Shown here in pieces: positions 35,380-47,200 of a stretch of DNA of 64,000 nucleotides. The stretch is from NCBI GenBank assembly GCA_948567375.1, contig OX419755.1, positions 84,884,245 to 84,948,244 on the forward strand. The letters are read 5' to 3'. The notes beneath the pieces were generated by a model. That model was not told the origin of the DNA. It saw only the letters and a list, made by a program, of their open reading frames with translations, and did no database searches. Source of the DNA: Lunularia cruciata. Taxonomy: Eukaryota > Streptophyta > Marchantiopsida > Lunulariales > Lunulariaceae. Within the stretch, counting starts at the first letter, position 1; each line of letters begins with the position of its first letter. The translations under genes were made by a program, and so were the position numbers.

Positions 35380-35900
35380 CTTGACTATAGTGAGCCAAGA
35401 CTACTACTTCTAAAGCATAATAGTAGGTGACATATGCATCCCTCACCTGCTTGCCAACCTGGTATATAGGAGGTTGTCTCCTCCCAATAGTTAATATTGA
35501 AACCCCTGAGGTACAACATTGCTTCCCAACTAACACATCATATGACTCAACTGTGGTTGCAATGGCATGAACTCTCACCACAAAGCTATTAGTCGGATGA
35601 CCAGGCTGAATCTAAACAACAAGCTCTCTACATGTGATATACTTTGTAGAAACCACCACCTAGAGATGTTTGGATTTGAAATGGACACCTCTCCATGTTA
35701 GTCTTCCGTAACTCCAAACCAACAATTATAGCCTTCTCCAACATAAGAGGTTGTGCACTAGAGTCCAATAAGACACTCTATGGTGTATAGACCTTCTAAA
35801 GGTCACACCAATTGAAAAATCTCCCTCTGGTTATCCAATAGGACAACTCTAGGTGTAAATTGTGCTTACTCAAAGGCCAATCTACTTGGTAACTCTTCCA
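35380..35900 (-). pseudogene. Aspartic protease of copy B (broken)
   Basis: The active-site equivalent reads LLDSSAQPLMLE with DSS at 35757-35765, where DSG or DTG is usual. An IIVGLELR block and then DVLVGKQC follow in the open piece 35363-35581. The position between gag and the methyltransferase-like domain fits the retropepsin that matures Gag-Pol. Confidence 0.6.
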
Positions 35901-36239
35901 ATCTAGCTGTTGCTACCTACCATAAACCATTGGTCATTGAGCAAATCTCATGCTCCTCAACCAAGTAAGCTCCACTATCAACCACCTCTGCTCTAGTAGT
36001 AGGGACCACATCATCCTTAATCTCACAAATCATGGCAGCCAATTAGAACACTAGGTTTGGGTCAACTCCCAATGTACACATGTCATTAGCTAAGAATAAT
36101 GGAAAGTGCATAATCAACTAAGTCACCTCCAACATCATGTTAGACTCAATCTGTGTAGTAGAAGGTGGCTGACTAGTAGGTAGTCCATCATGCACCCCAT
36201 CACCACCTACCTACCTACCTACACCAGGACGTCTAGGAG

Positions 36240-37935
36240 CCATGAATGTTTGTCTATAATGCCTTGAAGGGTGTAAAAGATTTGGGAAATCTGACCTATC
36301 TACCAATCTCTCCTTTATGTGGGTCCAACTCCATTAATGCTCCTCTAGGCTTTGGATCATGTACCGCACTCCTAGTCATTGCGGTAGAGGTATCTACCTC
36401 TTCTACTCCGCACATGAAATCCAAGATATCTCTATCACTGACATATGAGGTGGAAGCCTCAACACCCCAATCTAATCCCTTCTAAGCTATGGTCATGCTA
36501 GCCAATCTTTGCTCTAATCTCCCAATGCAAGTAGCCATGGCCACATCAAAAGTAAGGGTAGGTACTACACCCCTACTGGTTATGGATCCTCTACCACCAC
36601 CTCTTCCACCTCGTCCTCCATGACCTAGAGCTCCTCTACTAGCTGTCATAGCAGCTCTACCACTCCGTAACTTTGGGTGTAGGTCAAAGCATTGGTCATT
36701 GGTGTGACCAAATCTGTGGCAATGCTCATATTATCTCTATGCTGGCCGTGATGCACCAAAGGTATTAGGTCCGCTACCTTGAGTGCACTCTCTCCTATGG
36801 TGAGGTCCACCACAAGTCCAACAAGCAAAACCACCACTCATTGGTTGGTGTTGACCCAAAAGTGAAGGTAAGGGTCTAGCTACACTAAGCCCTCCACTCA
36901 CTCCATAGGATCTAGGCTATCCACCTTGTCCTTAGAAACCAACATGGCGTGGTGTGCTCTACTACACTCTAGAAGAAGTAAACCTATGGATGAGGTCTCC
37001 TTACCAAATCCATATGTCACCACTCTCTCTTCCACCATGTTGAGCTCAATATGCTTAGCCAAACCAAAGACCATTGCCAAAGTAGGCAAAGTAGCATGTA
37101 ACAAATGTAGCATCACAGACTTTACATTGTTACTCCTGGTACAATATCCCATACCAAAATTGGATTGCTTGGGCCTCAATAACTCCTTGAGTAAAATTGA
37201 TCAGTTATCTCATGCAAGTGTATGCCTCGTATAGGCTCTTTCTAGCCTTTTGTTGGAACTCTTGCAAGCTCTTCAACCTTTTAGTCCGCACTCCTTGGTA
37301 GTTTTGCCTCAAATACTAGAAGAACTCTACCATGGGGTCAAACCTTGGTACTAAACCACCTCCTATAGTAGTACCTCCACTTGTAGTAGCGCCATCTCCA
37401 AGAGATCCACCAATGCTACTAGAGCTAGAACTCATAGGTATAGCAATCTACCCCTCAAAACCAAGACTAAAGTGATGAAGATATAGTTTAGAGACCTATA
37501 TTGTCTCCATAGCTCAATCTCCTCCAAGTGAACACTCTTGAACTCATGGTAGTTGTCCATTGATGGACCGTCCAAGTGTTGAAATAACCTCTTCTATGCC
37601 ATGAAGGGTGTGAACAAAGTTGGGTTTTGCATCTACTATAGATCACACCAATTATCAAACTCCTGGATGAAGTCATCCAACTCAATGGTACCCTTTGTAC
37701 TAGAGTAACATTTGGGACCTTTGGAGGCACCATGAATCTTGTCCATACCCCATAACTATGGTGCATACACATCAAGTGTACTCTCAATTGAATTAGCTCT
37801 TGTACCAAATTCCAACTTAGAGTCAATTTTCTCCCTCATTGGGACCTTAGATACATGCTGATATTAAGCACCATTCTGAGTAAACCCATTGTATATTATG
37901 GAATTATCTCCTCCAAAATCCCCAAAGAACTCCAT
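36240..37935 (-). pseudogene. gag of copy B with two zinc knuckles
   Basis: The ATG at 37935 (minus) starts MEFFGDFGGDNS. A gag-domain block ELDDFIQEFDNWCDL followed by HLDGPSMDNYHEF lies near 37690-37540. Downstream are a CCHC knuckle CWTCGGPHHRREC (36785-36822), a second with its first Cys changed to Tyr (EHCHRFGHTNDQC, 36679-36730) and an RGG-rich run GGRGGRGGGRGS (about 36585-36630). These parts would package element RNA. Stops and frameshifts are present. Confidence 0.7.
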
Positions 37936-38863
37936 CGTGACAAAGTAACCAAGAACTACAACCCACAATCAAAACCACCATAAGTACCCTACCAAAAATC
38001 ACCACCAAGTGCCAACACCAATAAGTGTAAGCATCACCAATTGAGCATCATCGACTAATGTAGCTCTAACTACGATAACTACACTAGGAGGAAAAGAAAC
38101 CTATAACTTGCCATCACAACATGCACTCTCACGGTCTACATGTCATCACTTCCTACTTCATTGGAGAGAAACACAAGTAGTCTGACTGGTCATCACTCTA
38201 GTCCTCATTGCCAAGAGCACACCAAAGCACCAACGCTCTAAATTTAGGGCACCTCACACAAACATGGTGCACAAACAAGAAGTAGAGAATGGATGGGGTC
38301 ACAAGAAGCCCAAACAAAAACCCTCCATCTCATAAATTAACACCATACTAACCTTGCTACCATTTGGAATTTCATATAATTGGAGTAACTATCTACTTCT
38401 TGAGCTATGAGGATCATTGAGAACAAGATCATATATTTTCTCACCAAAATTTGATGTAAACCCTTCACAAAATCTGACATAAATCTAACGTAAAATCCCA
38501 TAGAAATCCCTAAAGTTGGTTGACCACTAAATCCTCTGCTAACTCTTCACTCAAGCCAAATTGGAAAGATGGAGATCTATAAATCTCTAATTTGTGTGAA
38601 TAGGTTCCCAACTCTAACCTCAATTTCACTTTTTGAGCTCAACTTGCACCAAATTGGTCCTACTTTCACCTCCTACGCTCAAAATCACAACTACTACTTG
38701 AAAATTGCTTCTCTTTGCTCAAAATATGGCTAGTGCTTCTACACACAATCATTCCCAAGGAAATCAAAATTGCAATCAAGGTACCATGATCCATTGGGCT
38801 TAGAGATACCACCACCATATTCAATTCTTACACCCAATTTCCCCTCGGCTCTCACTTCTCTGA
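37936..38863 (-). other. 5' leader of copy B
   Basis: About 0.9 kb between the L-type LTR and the gag start, with no ORF of note. TCAGAGAAGTGAGAGCC follows the LTR on the element strand and could be a degraded primer-binding site, but I cannot match it to a tRNA with confidence. Confidence 0.5.
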
Positions 38864-39293
38864 TGTAATCATTTTTTTTACAGAAGTCAAATCACACTCA
38901 ATCAGATCAATACTTGATCTGTCACTCAACAATCTACCAACATTTGGGTATTGATTATAATCAAGCCACACCTCCTCCAAGTGATGCTCATCGGCTTTCT
39001 ATCCATTCTAGCCAAGAACTAGAATGCTCAACATCAGAGAAGTGAGCTCTTTGGAGCTACACTTCCAAGGTATACTCTTGATTTTGACGTAGGTCTCACC
39101 CCAACGGTCTTGTTGATGGCACATCCAATGATATAGACGGTGCAAGTGATTGTGGGCCTTACCATGTAATCAATACCTCAAACACAAAATTTGACTGTCA
39201 GAAAGTAGTCTATGAGTAACTACCAAAATACCTCTAACTACAATCATTGCTACTCTAATGTATGAGCAATGCAATGCTACAAATGGTGTGACA
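38864..39293 (-). repeat. 5' LTR of copy B (L segment only)
   Basis: It starts TGTCACACCATTTGTAGC and ends TGATTACA on the element strand, 430 bp. It matches L of the 3' LTR but lacks segment R on both sides. Confidence 0.65.
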
Positions 39294-41690
39294 TCATGGT
39301 CTTATTTAGCACATTTGCATCTATCTTATCTTTTACATTTCTAACTTGAAACCTATCATCTCTAATATACTCTTGTTTTTAGCTAGTTCAACCCAATTTT
39401 CAACTTGTCCATACAATCTATTACCTTGATCAACTAGAGAGGATAGTATCATGTACAAAGTTGATTAATCCTTACCATATTATCAATTGCAACTGTCACA
39501 AACATGTGGAGTACTAGTTTCTTTAAGAGTATTACCCATTTCATAATTTTATGGATGCACTTTCACTTTCTTACTCATGCTCTAAGTAGCATCTAATAAT
39601 AAAAAGTCAAAGTTTTTATAGGATGTTATTGATAAGCACAAGATAACATAACAATATTGCCATTTACCATGATAAGTTAATACAATTTTCTACTGTAAGT
39701 AACAAAAACTTCTTGAAGATACTCTAATAAGTACTTAAGAAGTTTCATGAAGGAGTATTTAGAAGGTACCAAGGAACCTTCCTTAGATTAGGAAGGCCTA
39801 TATGGTACCTAAGAACCTTATAAGAACTTGGCTAAGAAGTTATCTTAGTTCAAAAGCTAGTGGTTAAATTTGCCCAAAAGTAAGCTTTAGTTATCTTCAG
39901 TATGAATAATATGACCTTTGTACACTAGGAGTATGTTATGTTAAATTCTTAGTCATCTAAAATTTTGGTCTTTTAGGGTTAATTAAATTACAAAAAATTC
40001 CTTCTTACCAAACTGCTAAGCAAGAGTGCTACCATACCTCATATTGTGTTTCCTTGTTCCTTATGCAAGAAGCTAATTGTTTAAGGCTTTGACATGTCAA
40101 CCGCTCTCAAAATGTTTTAATGTAATGCAAAAAAGGTTTCCTTCAAACCCAAATATAACTAACTTGGTTATTAAGCCCTTGTTTCAATATAAGTATAAGT
40201 CATTTTCACTAAAATACTCAATCTACCTTGAAAGAAAAGTCTCGACGATGGAAGAAAAAATCAATGATTTAATATGCGTAATTAATGTGAGTTATTTCTA
40301 TATGTCAAATTCACACTTATTGTTTAATTGTGGGATATTAATGTTTAACCATAAAAGGCAAACTAGTATGTATAGCAATAGTAACTAAACTATATAGTAA
40401 ATATACTCACATTTTGATGTCCTAACTTAAAGTAAAAGACCTATTCAAAATCACTCTAAATTGTATCATAAGAAAATAAAATTCCTTCACCCATATACAC
40501 CTTATTAAAAAGGAAGTACCTTACTTTGATTGGGAAGCAAATCCTAGCTCATCTCAAGATTCAATCTTAAATAAAATAAAAATAAGATTGAGGGTTGTAA
40601 ATGTGGAAATATTATAAGAATAAAAGTTAAACAAATCTGAGAATTACGTATAAAATGTGAGGATTGCAAAGAAAGTTTAAGAAAGTTTGGTAGATTTCCC
40701 TTATAAGTATGTTTTTTCTATTGGTTCTATTGAAAATTGTTAATTTGTTTTGCTTGTTGTGTTTCTTCTATAAGATCTGTTAATGATTCAGGAGAAAAAT
40801 ATATAGTTTGAAAAGTATATGTTATTTAGTCTTCATATAAAATTTAGGTTTATAAGAAAATATCTCCAATTTGTTTGTCTTTTGAAATTTACAACACTTC
40901 AACAAATTATATAGATGTCAAGTCCTTTTAAGCTTATTAGTGTAGATAACCATTAGGTAGGATAAAATATAAAATTTAAACAACTAGAGAGCTTGATTTG
41001 AGATGATAATCTTTTACACTACTTATCTTCTAATGTTGAGACATCTTGAATCATTTTCACTTCAAATATTGCTTCTTTCTTCCTCATGATACATGTGTTA
41101 ATTTTGCCTTGTTTGTGGTCAATTTGCAAGGGGATTCTTTGACAAATGAGACTTTACAAGAACTGCTAAAAGTGAATGTCCTACGCATATAGGATAGCAG
41201 AAAGGATAAAAGGAACCCATGAAGCTCAAGATGCACTTCTCAAAGCATAGATGGTTGACTTGCAAGCTCTCCTCTTTGTAAATATATATATGAAAATTAA
41301 CTTATGAAGGAAGGAAGACACCAAAAACTAGGAGAAAAGAAGAGAATTAAAAAATAGGAAAAAGGAAACACATGAAATGTTAAGGTATGCTCTTGAGATA
41401 AAACTCTAAAATAATTGAAGTTAATACAATTTTTGATGGGTTTGAAAATTTTCATTTTGAATTTTTTAAAACCAATATATATGAGATATGAGGTGACAAA
41501 TGCAACCGTGTGTCTAAACAAGAAGATTGGAAGACCCCATCAAGCCATACAAGGAAAAGCAAAGAAAACAAAAGGAGCAAAATGGAACTAAGCCTAAATA
41601 GCATCATTAAGAAGAATCTACCCTAGAACACATAAGATTTCTAAGTTATGCAAGTCATTTGGTCTACAAACAACTAGAGCATCTAAAGAA
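39294..41690. other. AT-rich stretch with no recognised gene
   Basis: Short open frames only (for example 40077-40388 plus and 41297-41521 minus), none with a recognisable domain or conserved motif. Probably old repeat-derived or neutral intergenic DNA. Confidence 0.5.
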
Positions 41691-41697
41691 ACATCAC

Positions 41698-42370
41698 CTA
41701 GTGTGATGGCTTTCTTAAAAATTGCACCAACCAATGCTCTCTATATAGAAATAGACACACACTTCTTAAAATATGAGCATGAGAGTGATACTTGTGACAT
41801 CTAAAATGATATGCCCTTGTGCACTCCTTGACAAATGTGTCAAATACCATGCCCATTGCTCCATATAACTCCAAGGCTATAGGATCAAAGAGGTGACCTT
41901 GTTGCATACTCTTATACTTGGAAACCTTGCTTATTGCCACTCTACTTGCTCTCTATCCAAGAGGATGTGTGATCACTCACTCTAACATTGCATCTTGTGT
42001 AATGGTTCTAACCACAATAATTACTATTATCATTTGATCATCTCAAACCAAGTATGAATCTACCTTGATTTGTGTTGTATGCAAAGCATACCAATGCTCC
42101 ATCAAGGCAAGGTATCCATTCTCTCATGCCATGACAAACACTATATCCTTGATAGCATTATGGGTAACTATCCTCTATCCTCCAAAAGGACATTGTGTCA
42201 TGATTGGTACTACATCTAACCCTAAACCACACTCACACATGAGTAATGAAGATGCAAATAAGTGTGGATCAAACATAGGTGCAACCTCATTGTTGTAAAG
42301 AAAGTAGTTTGTGCCAGTCAGAATGCAATAATACATGGTCAAACTAGGATCCAAGTGCATGCATATTTGC
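41698..42370 (-). pseudogene. Possible retroelement nuclease-like fragment
   Basis: Two minus-strand open pieces (42175-42360 and 41698-41940) read in one direction. The second contains KYKSMQQGHLFDPIALELYG followed by AMGMVFDTFVKECTRAYH. The F.P.A.E..G pattern followed by an F...C segment resembles a C-terminal region found in some eukaryotic retroelement proteins. This is recognition by pattern only, and several stops lie between the pieces. Confidence 0.3.
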
Positions 42371-42379
42371 TAGAGCAAG

Positions 42380-43840
42380 AGCAAAGATGTGCTCTAGTAG
42401 CAAGGAATGGAGGAGTCAACTAAGAGAGAATGTAATGTATGTTGAAACTATTGGTCCATCAAGGAAGATTGGAAACCTTTGGTCCAATTTGACAATAGGG
42501 AAGCAAAGGATGGAAGATCCTCTCATGCTTATGGAGATATACATTTGCTCATATGCAGCAATAACACTTGGAGAGAAAAAGGTCCCTTCTACACCTTGGT
42601 CAGATATGTCTCCAAGACTAGCCTATCAACAACCACAAATCGAGAGGAAAGTAAAGGTGCAACACAACTACCCAAAAATGAGATCGGTGCTATCTCCTCC
42701 ATCATAGTCAATAGGGCTACTCCTCCACACTAGATCAATAGAGATACGAATATGATTGCGGATGTGGACACTTGGAGAGTGCTTTACCCGGCTTAGTGAA
42801 GATTAGACCTTTAACCAAAGATCTTAAGGCCACCTGATATCTCCATTTGATACATGTATTTCAAGTAAAAGAATAAAGTAGTTTTTCTTCTCTTTGATTA
42901 ATGGTTATGTTCAATGATGAGAAGAAAAAGAGACTCAAGGTCATCCCTTATCATAAAAGACCGGAAGTATTTCTCATTTATAATAAATTAGGTGTTTTAA
43001 ATGATTTAACAAAAATTAATGTTCACATGATAGAGCTATTTGTAAAGAGTGTAGTATAGATTCTATGGTGGATTATAAATGTTTTGAATCGTAGATGGAA
43101 TAATGGCTATTTATGCTCGTTCTTAGTTATATTTTATTCTAGAGTCATCCCTAGCACGGACATCATACTAATAGAAGAAAAAACGGAGAGCTTCTATGAA
43201 GACCGCATCGAGAATGTTGAACCAGTTTCGCTTTGCTTTATTCCTTCTTCGGCATATGGTAAATGTATAGAAATCTTTAGAGTGCTTACTGTATTTCTAT
43301 GCTTTGAGTGAGAAGAGAAAACATGAAATCTTGACACTCACTCTAGTCCCAATGAAAAATCTGTTGGTAAAATTACGATACACAAGTCTTATTTATGGAA
43401 TTTGTGATAAGGTGTGCCTTCACCCAACATTGGTAATTTAGTTCTGGTTCAACATTGGTAATTTAGTTCAGGTGAACCAGGAAGGCAAGGCTGCATGGTG
43501 AAGGTTGAAGTGAGAAGAAGGCGACCGCGTAGGAGAAACGAAGGTTGGGAAGACCCCATCAAGCCCCAATAGAGTCTATACGAGAAAGGTTGAAGTCGGG
43601 AACCATCCACTAGCGAAATTCTCAGCTAATGCTTTGGGCCTTGGACTCCTGTTCCCTCATGATCATCACATTTCTAATCGAGACGCAAAATTGTTTAGTG
43701 CTGTATATTGGTCTGTTTCTTGAATCTACCAGATTGGAAATTAGTCGAGTTAGACCCGTTAAATTTTAAACGAAGATCATTCATTACGAATTTCTTATCG
43801 TATTCTCATACATGCTCTAAACTCATTTAATTTCCTTAAG
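42380..43840. other. Intergenic DNA between retroelements and UPF1
   Basis: Open frames at 42387-42707, 42479-42733 and 43084-43311 show no known domain. Base composition rises in GC after about 43480, marking the change from repeat-rich to gene-proximal DNA. Two 25-bp tandem units (43425-43449 and 43450-43474) are present. Confidence 0.5.
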
Positions 43841-44239
43841 GTTCTAGGCCATATTAATTCGAACCCGAGACTAAGAAATGACCACGTGGACGGCGGCCTC
43901 TATGGTTGAAGTCAGCTGGAAAAGGGTGTCCTTCACTGTGCAAGGGAGACGACGACGCTCACATTGCGTTGGACCCGAGGTTATGACTGGACCAGTGCAT
44001 ACAAAGTGGGAAGGAGAGTAGAGATGACCCGACGTGAGTTAGGCTGAAGCAAAGGCAGGGAAACAGGGAAAGGAAGGAAGGTGCACGAGAGGAGAAGGAG
44101 AAACAATGTCTTTTGTTGTTGTTGTCGCGGGGGAGGGGAGGGGGGCAAAGGGAGGGGAGCTCTCGACGCCATAGCCACATAGTGGAAAGAAGCCATTAGA
44201 AGTGAAGGGTTCACGAGTAGGAAGATATAGGAGTAGAAG
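43841..44239 (+). promoter_or_regulatory. UPF1 5' flank and probable 5' UTR
   Basis: Directly upstream of the UPF1 ATG is GA-rich sequence with a G-rich run (GGGGGAGGGGAGGGGGGC at about 44128-44147). I see no convincing TATA box, in line with a constitutive housekeeping promoter. No transcription start can be fixed from sequence. The ATG at 44240 is the first in frame with the conserved N-terminus. Confidence 0.4.
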
Positions 44240-47200
44240 ATGGCGACGCAGGCTGTCGTTGCGCACAATTTGTACGAAGCAGCAACTCAACCGCACGAAG
44301 ATGCCTACACTTTTTTGGAGTTCAATACCCAGGGGGATGATTTTGATTACCCGGAGTTTACAGAGCTGAGCCAACCTGCAAGGCCATCCGTGTGGACCGA
44401 TAGCTCGGTACTTTCGGTTGCAGGAGAGGACTCGGACCTGGTGGTAGGGCAAAGTGAGCTAATAAAGTCGGTAGGAGATGTCGTTGTGGAGTCGAAACCG
44501 AGTAGCCAGACAACTGTTGGGGCCTTAACTTCAGGGATAGGCGAGTTGAGTTTTGATGATCCGGGGGACGATGATATACACGACTTTTCCAAGAGAGATC
44601 TTCCGGAACATGCTTGTAAATATTGCGGGATACATAATCCAGCGTGCATAGTTCGGTGCAACGTTCCTTCATGCAGAAAATGGTTTTGCAATTCACGTGG
44701 CAATACATCTGGCTCCCATATTGTTAACCATTTGGTAGGCTTCTGTCTCCTTACAAGATTCCTGCACTAGTTGCAGTGGTGTTAGAGTTTTAGGCAACTT
44801 CGCCGTGTCGGTTAGTTTTTCAATTTTTTAGGGTTTTAGGTTTTCGGAGCGTTAATTCGTTGAAACACGTGGCTCTCTGTTAGGTTGGTTTCTACCGTGT
44901 GTGTTTCCAAAACTGGATCAGAGTTTGTTTTAAAAGTACCAGCCAGAGTGCCTTTTGGGTCAAGCGCGATACAATCTGGGTCTTTAGCAGTTAAGGTCGT
45001 TGTCATTGTTCAACGTGCGAGACTACTCGGATTGATATTTTAGCACACGAGATTTTAACCTTTCTTATTCTGAATCTGTGCATTCGTTACGTACTGTATA
45101 TTTGAATGCCTCATAATTTATTTTCTAGGGTGAATCGTTGTTATCTACCTGAGGCCGATGTGAGGGAAAAGTATGTTGGGAAATAAAGGTGTGGCTGTAC
45201 GAAGGCACCGACGGTGCCCGTGAGCAATCTTGGCCATCGTTACCGAGATAACAGTCACATGAACTGGACAATCATCAAGCGCCTGAGCATTTTAACATCT
45301 GTAGAGGGGTTGTTTCGAACCTTTATGAGCTCACCTTTATCAAGTCCAGTATTGTCGTCATATTTGCTGAAGGCATGTTAATTAACAAGTCATTGAGAAA
45401 GTCCAAAGGCTTAGAGGAGTTTATGCAAGATCCTCACTGAATTACGCACTTTTTTCGGTACATAATCAATGTGCAGGTCCGTGCCAAGCACAAGGAGGTC
45501 TGCCTTCATAAAGATAGCCCACTTGGAGAAACGATATTAGAGTGCTACAATTGCGGATGCCGAAACGTCTTCTTGTTAGGGTTTATTCCCGCCAAGTCAG
45601 AAAGCGTCGTGGTGTTACTATGTCGGGAACCTTGCTTGAGTGTAAATGGTTTGAAGGACATGAACTGGGATCTTAGTTCCTGGTTACCCCTTATCGATGA
45701 TCGATGCTTCCTGGAGTGGCTTGTCAAGGTGAGCCAGCATCTCCTTTCTCTGATTTCTGCATCTTCCACTTTTTAGGTCACCTGCGTTCCTGTTCTCGAG
45801 GTCAATTTGGGCTTTCGGAATCTGTACTCCATCATGTCTTATCGACATGGGGGACAGAAAGCCTAAGTTTTACTGCTTTGTGTGTCATTGCGACGTAAGA
45901 AAATCGCTGAAGACACATTTGCTTCTTTAGTCAAAATATCGAGCTCCCTGTTATTTATTTTTGGCTATCCTGCCGCAAAATCAAGCAAAGCTCACTCTAA
46001 ATCCTCATGGTTCTGCTAAACTTTAAGCTCCGGTACGTATGAGATTTCCTGGATTCCTCTGCTACGTCAGTTGAACTCGTGGAAGCATTGTGGACCCGCA
46101 ATTTTCATCCTCATGTGTGGAGATTTTTGGTGGCCTTGTCCAGGTTCCATCAGAACAGGAACAGCTTAGGGCTCGTCAAATAAGCGCTCAGCAAATAAAC
46201 AAGGTTGAAGAGTTGTGGAAAACCAGCCCTGAGGCCACACTTGAGGACTTGGAGAAGCCTGGTGTGGATGATGAACCACTACCTGTGGTCCACAAGTATG
46301 AAGATGCGTATCATGTGAGTTCCCAATCTTAGAGACGACTTCCTTCTACTATATATGTAGAAGTCTGGGGTTTCTAAGTGCCATTTACTCGCCTTTCATT
46401 TGATGATGTTTCTTCTCTATATATATGCAGGTGTTTCAATATGTTTGCTTCGATTATGCCATTGCTGTAGGTTACCTTCGATGCATTCTAACTTAGGGAT
46501 TTAATACTACTCTAGCGTTGCGTATCATGTACATCTTGCTTAACGATCTTTTGCACCTCATGAGTTCTGGATAACCCGTTCCCAGAACGGCATCTGTTCT
46601 CGTATACCTATATATGTAGAAGTCTGGGGGGTCAGTTTTTCTGACTGGTCCCCTGGTCAGCAACTTTACAACTTCAGTAATCTCTCTTATGCCTGCAGAT
46701 ATATATTTGTCTTCTGGATACAAGTTACACTTCCCTATTTAAGTATGGCTGCAGCCTTAAGTCAGTTAGCACTAAGACATATTGGAATTGTCTAGCGTAT
46801 AGTGTACGGTCTGATAGTGGCTGCAGTAACAGTATCATTGTACCTGAAGCGCTTAAGAACACGTTCTGTTTTGACCTTACTGGTGTTTCTCTGCAGTATC
46901 AAAACGTCTTTGCACCTCTGGTGAAGTTGGAGGCCGACTACGATAAGGTGAGTAGGTGTGTTCTATGGACTATCAGGTTGAGGATGGGAATGGTTCTGTG
47001 TCTGGCCGGGTTTTAGGCTAAAGGAATTGAAAGGTGTGTCTTGTGCAGAGGACTTGTTGGCTCGACGAAAGGTCAGAGAAACATACTTCAGTAATGCTTA
47101 GGTGAATGTGAACTATGACAAACAACGACCCACTGAGTGAAAAGTTGAACGTATCAGTTGAGTCTCAAATCGTAATGGTATTAGGTCCTTGGTCAAAGTA

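Larger units (their letters stand above)
29870..39293 (-). mobile_element. Ty3/gypsy LTR retrotransposon copy B: gag-PR-methyltransferase-RT-RH-IN-PHD
   Basis: This is the most complete member of the A/B/C family, 9.4 kb on the minus strand. From its 5' end: L-type LTR (38864-39293), leader, gag, protease, a DNA methyltransferase-like domain, linker, RT, RNase H, integrase, PHD finger, polypurine tract and an R-L-R 3' end. Stops and at least one frameshift in most domains show that it is dead, but each module keeps its diagnostic residues. The methyltransferase lies between protease and RT, an unusual place. Confidence 0.85.

Noticed and set aside
42387-42733. Two overlapping plus-strand frames of 84-106 residues
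   Set aside because: No domain or family could be recognised, and two overlapping frames cannot both be real.
43084-43311. 75-residue open frame upstream of UPF1
   Set aside because: No recognisable domain, no conserved context and ordinary length for chance.
43781-43880. TTCGAACCC on the plus strand (B box on the minus strand)
   Set aside because: No cloverleaf can be drawn around it.
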